Source: Pseudomonadota bacterium
Lineage (GTDB): Bacteria; Pseudomonadota; Alphaproteobacteria; Rhizobiales; Xanthobacteraceae
Reading direction: 5' to 3'
Length of the DNA stretch: 5,811 bases
Assembly: GCA_023387695.1 (NCBI GenBank)
Contig: JAEWHT010000059.1
Coordinates: 1-5,811, forward strand
Part shown: positions 5,243-5,811 of the stretch, one piece after another
Layout: the number at the start of each line of letters is the position of its first letter
Numbering within the stretch: position 1 is the first letter of the stretch
Made by a program: the position numbers and the translations under genes
Notes under the pieces: model-generated
What the model was told of the DNA's origin: nothing
The model's database searches: none
What the model saw: the letters and a program-made list of their open reading frames with translations, nothing else

Positions 5243-5794
5243 TCAGGTGCCTGCGGTGAAGAACGCGGCGAGCCGGGTGTTGATGTTCTCGGCGATTTCG
5301 TTGGCTGCGCGATCCTCGGCGTCACGTACCGCGCGGTTGCGGGCGAAGCGCTGGTAGGAGCCGGGCATGTCGTAGGACACACGCGAGAACGTCGTTCCCG
5401 TCATGACGGACTTGCCGCTCACGACCTCGACCAGATTGTACTGGCAGTCGATGCCGTAATTCTCGCTGTTCGGCAGGCCGGTGTTGGGATCGACGATCAG
5501 GGACGATTTGCTCGTGTTGAAGCGGATCACCAGGCGGTGGGTCGGCGGCATGCCTGTCGCCGTGCCGTAGAGCTTGAACGCCAGCGCATTGCGCACTTCG
5601 ACGCCGACCCGGGCTTCGCGCGAGGCGTTTGCCTTCTCGATCGGCGGGAGCTCGACGCCCATCAGCTTTTCACGCAAGCCGGGGGTGCCGTCGGTATGCT
5701 CGGCATACATCGGCTGGAAGCAACCGGCCGTCAGCGCCGCCAATGCGGCAACCGCCAGCAAGCGGGTTGCGATACGGATCCTAGCCGACAACAT
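5243..5794 (-). CDS. lptE: LptE, LPS-assembly outer-membrane lipoprotein
   Basis: Lipoprotein that plugs and helps assemble the LptD barrel, which places lipopolysaccharide in the outer leaflet of the outer membrane. It has 183 residues (193 in E. coli). The N-terminus MLSARIRIATRLLAVAALAA is a positively charged and hydrophobic signal, ending in lipobox LTAGC with Cys25 as the likely lipidated residue after signal peptidase II cleavage; Thr at -3 is less usual than Leu. The mature part starts CFQPMYAE and shows the alternating pattern of the LptE/RlpB fold, with RLVIRFNTSKSSLIVDPNTG and later MTGTTFSRVSYDMP. Its start overlaps the leuS end by 14 bases, and AGAGGA (5801-5806) lies six bases upstream of the ATG. 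holA follows on the same strand. Sequence divergence is high in this family, so the call also uses the leuS-lptE-holA gene order common in proteobacteria. Confidence 0.92.
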   Translation of the reverse strand: MLSARIRIATRLLAVAALAALTAGCFQPMYAEHTDGTPGLREKLMGVELPPIEKANASREARVGVEVRNALAFKLYGTATGMPPTHRLVIRFNTSKSSLIVDPNTGLPNSENYGIDCQYNLVEVVSGKSVMTGTTFSRVSYDMPGSYQRFARNRAVRDAEDRAANEIAENINTRLAAFFTAGT

Positions 5795-5811
5795 TCACGA
5801 TCCTCTTGGGG
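5781..5811 (-). CDS. leuS: C-terminal end of leucyl-tRNA synthetase, truncated by the window edge
   Basis: Reading the minus strand from the right edge, one frame gives PKRIVNVVG followed by TAG at 5783-5781. This matches the typical LeuS C-terminus (E. coli ends GKLLNLVVG) and is where leuS is expected, directly upstream of lptE. Only nine codons are visible, so the call depends on motif and synteny. It overlaps the lptE start by 14 bases, implying translational coupling of the two genes. Confidence 0.72.
   Translation of the reverse strand, partial: PKRIVNVVG
5801..5806 (-). promoter_or_regulatory. Ribosome-binding site of lptE inside leuS
   Basis: AGAGGA on the minus strand lies six bases before the lptE ATG at 5794. 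It sits within the last codons of leuS, consistent with coupled translation, and supports this ATG as the lptE start. Confidence 0.65.

Noticed and set aside
5083..5382. Minus-strand open frame containing VIPGHAKREPGI and WIPGSRFARPGM
   Set aside because: It overlaps lptE and holA and its middle is just a translation of the palindromic element at 5145-5231; such peptides arise from that repeat type and are not real proteins.
5667..5680. TTTTCACGCAAG in lptE as a parS half-site
   Set aside because: Only one arm matches; the other lacks GTGAAAC.
1..5811. Search for tRNA or rRNA genes, CRISPR arrays, transposases, phage or defence genes
   Set aside because: None seen; the genes are all recognised housekeeping genes in their usual order, and the repeats are palindromic elements rather than spaced arrays.

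Overview
This window reads as ordinary core chromosome of an alphaproteobacterium, most likely Bradyrhizobium or a close relative in the Nitrobacteraceae. The evidence is the GC-rich codon use, the gene order mnmG-rsmG-parA-parB facing leuS-lptE-holA, the protein sequences (judged from memory, no search run), and three GC-rich palindromic intergenic elements of the kind scattered through Bradyrhizobium genomes.

Layout. Bases 1-1236 hold the C-terminal two thirds of mnmG (tRNA wobble-uridine modification), cut by the window edge. It is followed almost at once by rsmG (16S rRNA G527 methyltransferase), then parA and parB (chromosome segregation), all on the plus strand. The minus strand carries three genes read towards parB: the last codons of leuS (right edge), lptE (outer-membrane LPS-assembly lipoprotein) and holA (delta subunit of the DNA polymerase III clamp loader). 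parB and holA converge near 3936-4103.

The most informative non-coding signals are two ParB-binding (parS-type) palindromes. One is at 1238-1253, and its centre coincides with the only canonical start codon that gives rsmG its full length. The other is at 1425-1440 inside rsmG, where the DNA site also encodes the N-terminal VSHET motif. With parA and parB 0.6-1.8 kb away, the window contains a complete ParABS module: ParB loads at parS and spreads, and ParA on the nucleoid moves the partition complex. This marks the region as origin-proximal.

Every intergenic gap longer than about 30 bp is filled by a different palindromic element: a 91-bp two-hairpin element between parA and parB, a 143-bp four-stem cloverleaf-like element between parB and holA, and an 87-bp near-perfect hairpin between lptE and holA. 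They look like dispersed repeats that could also act as RNA structures or terminators. I see no phage, transposase, defence, CRISPR or RNA gene, and no previously undescribed multi-gene system.
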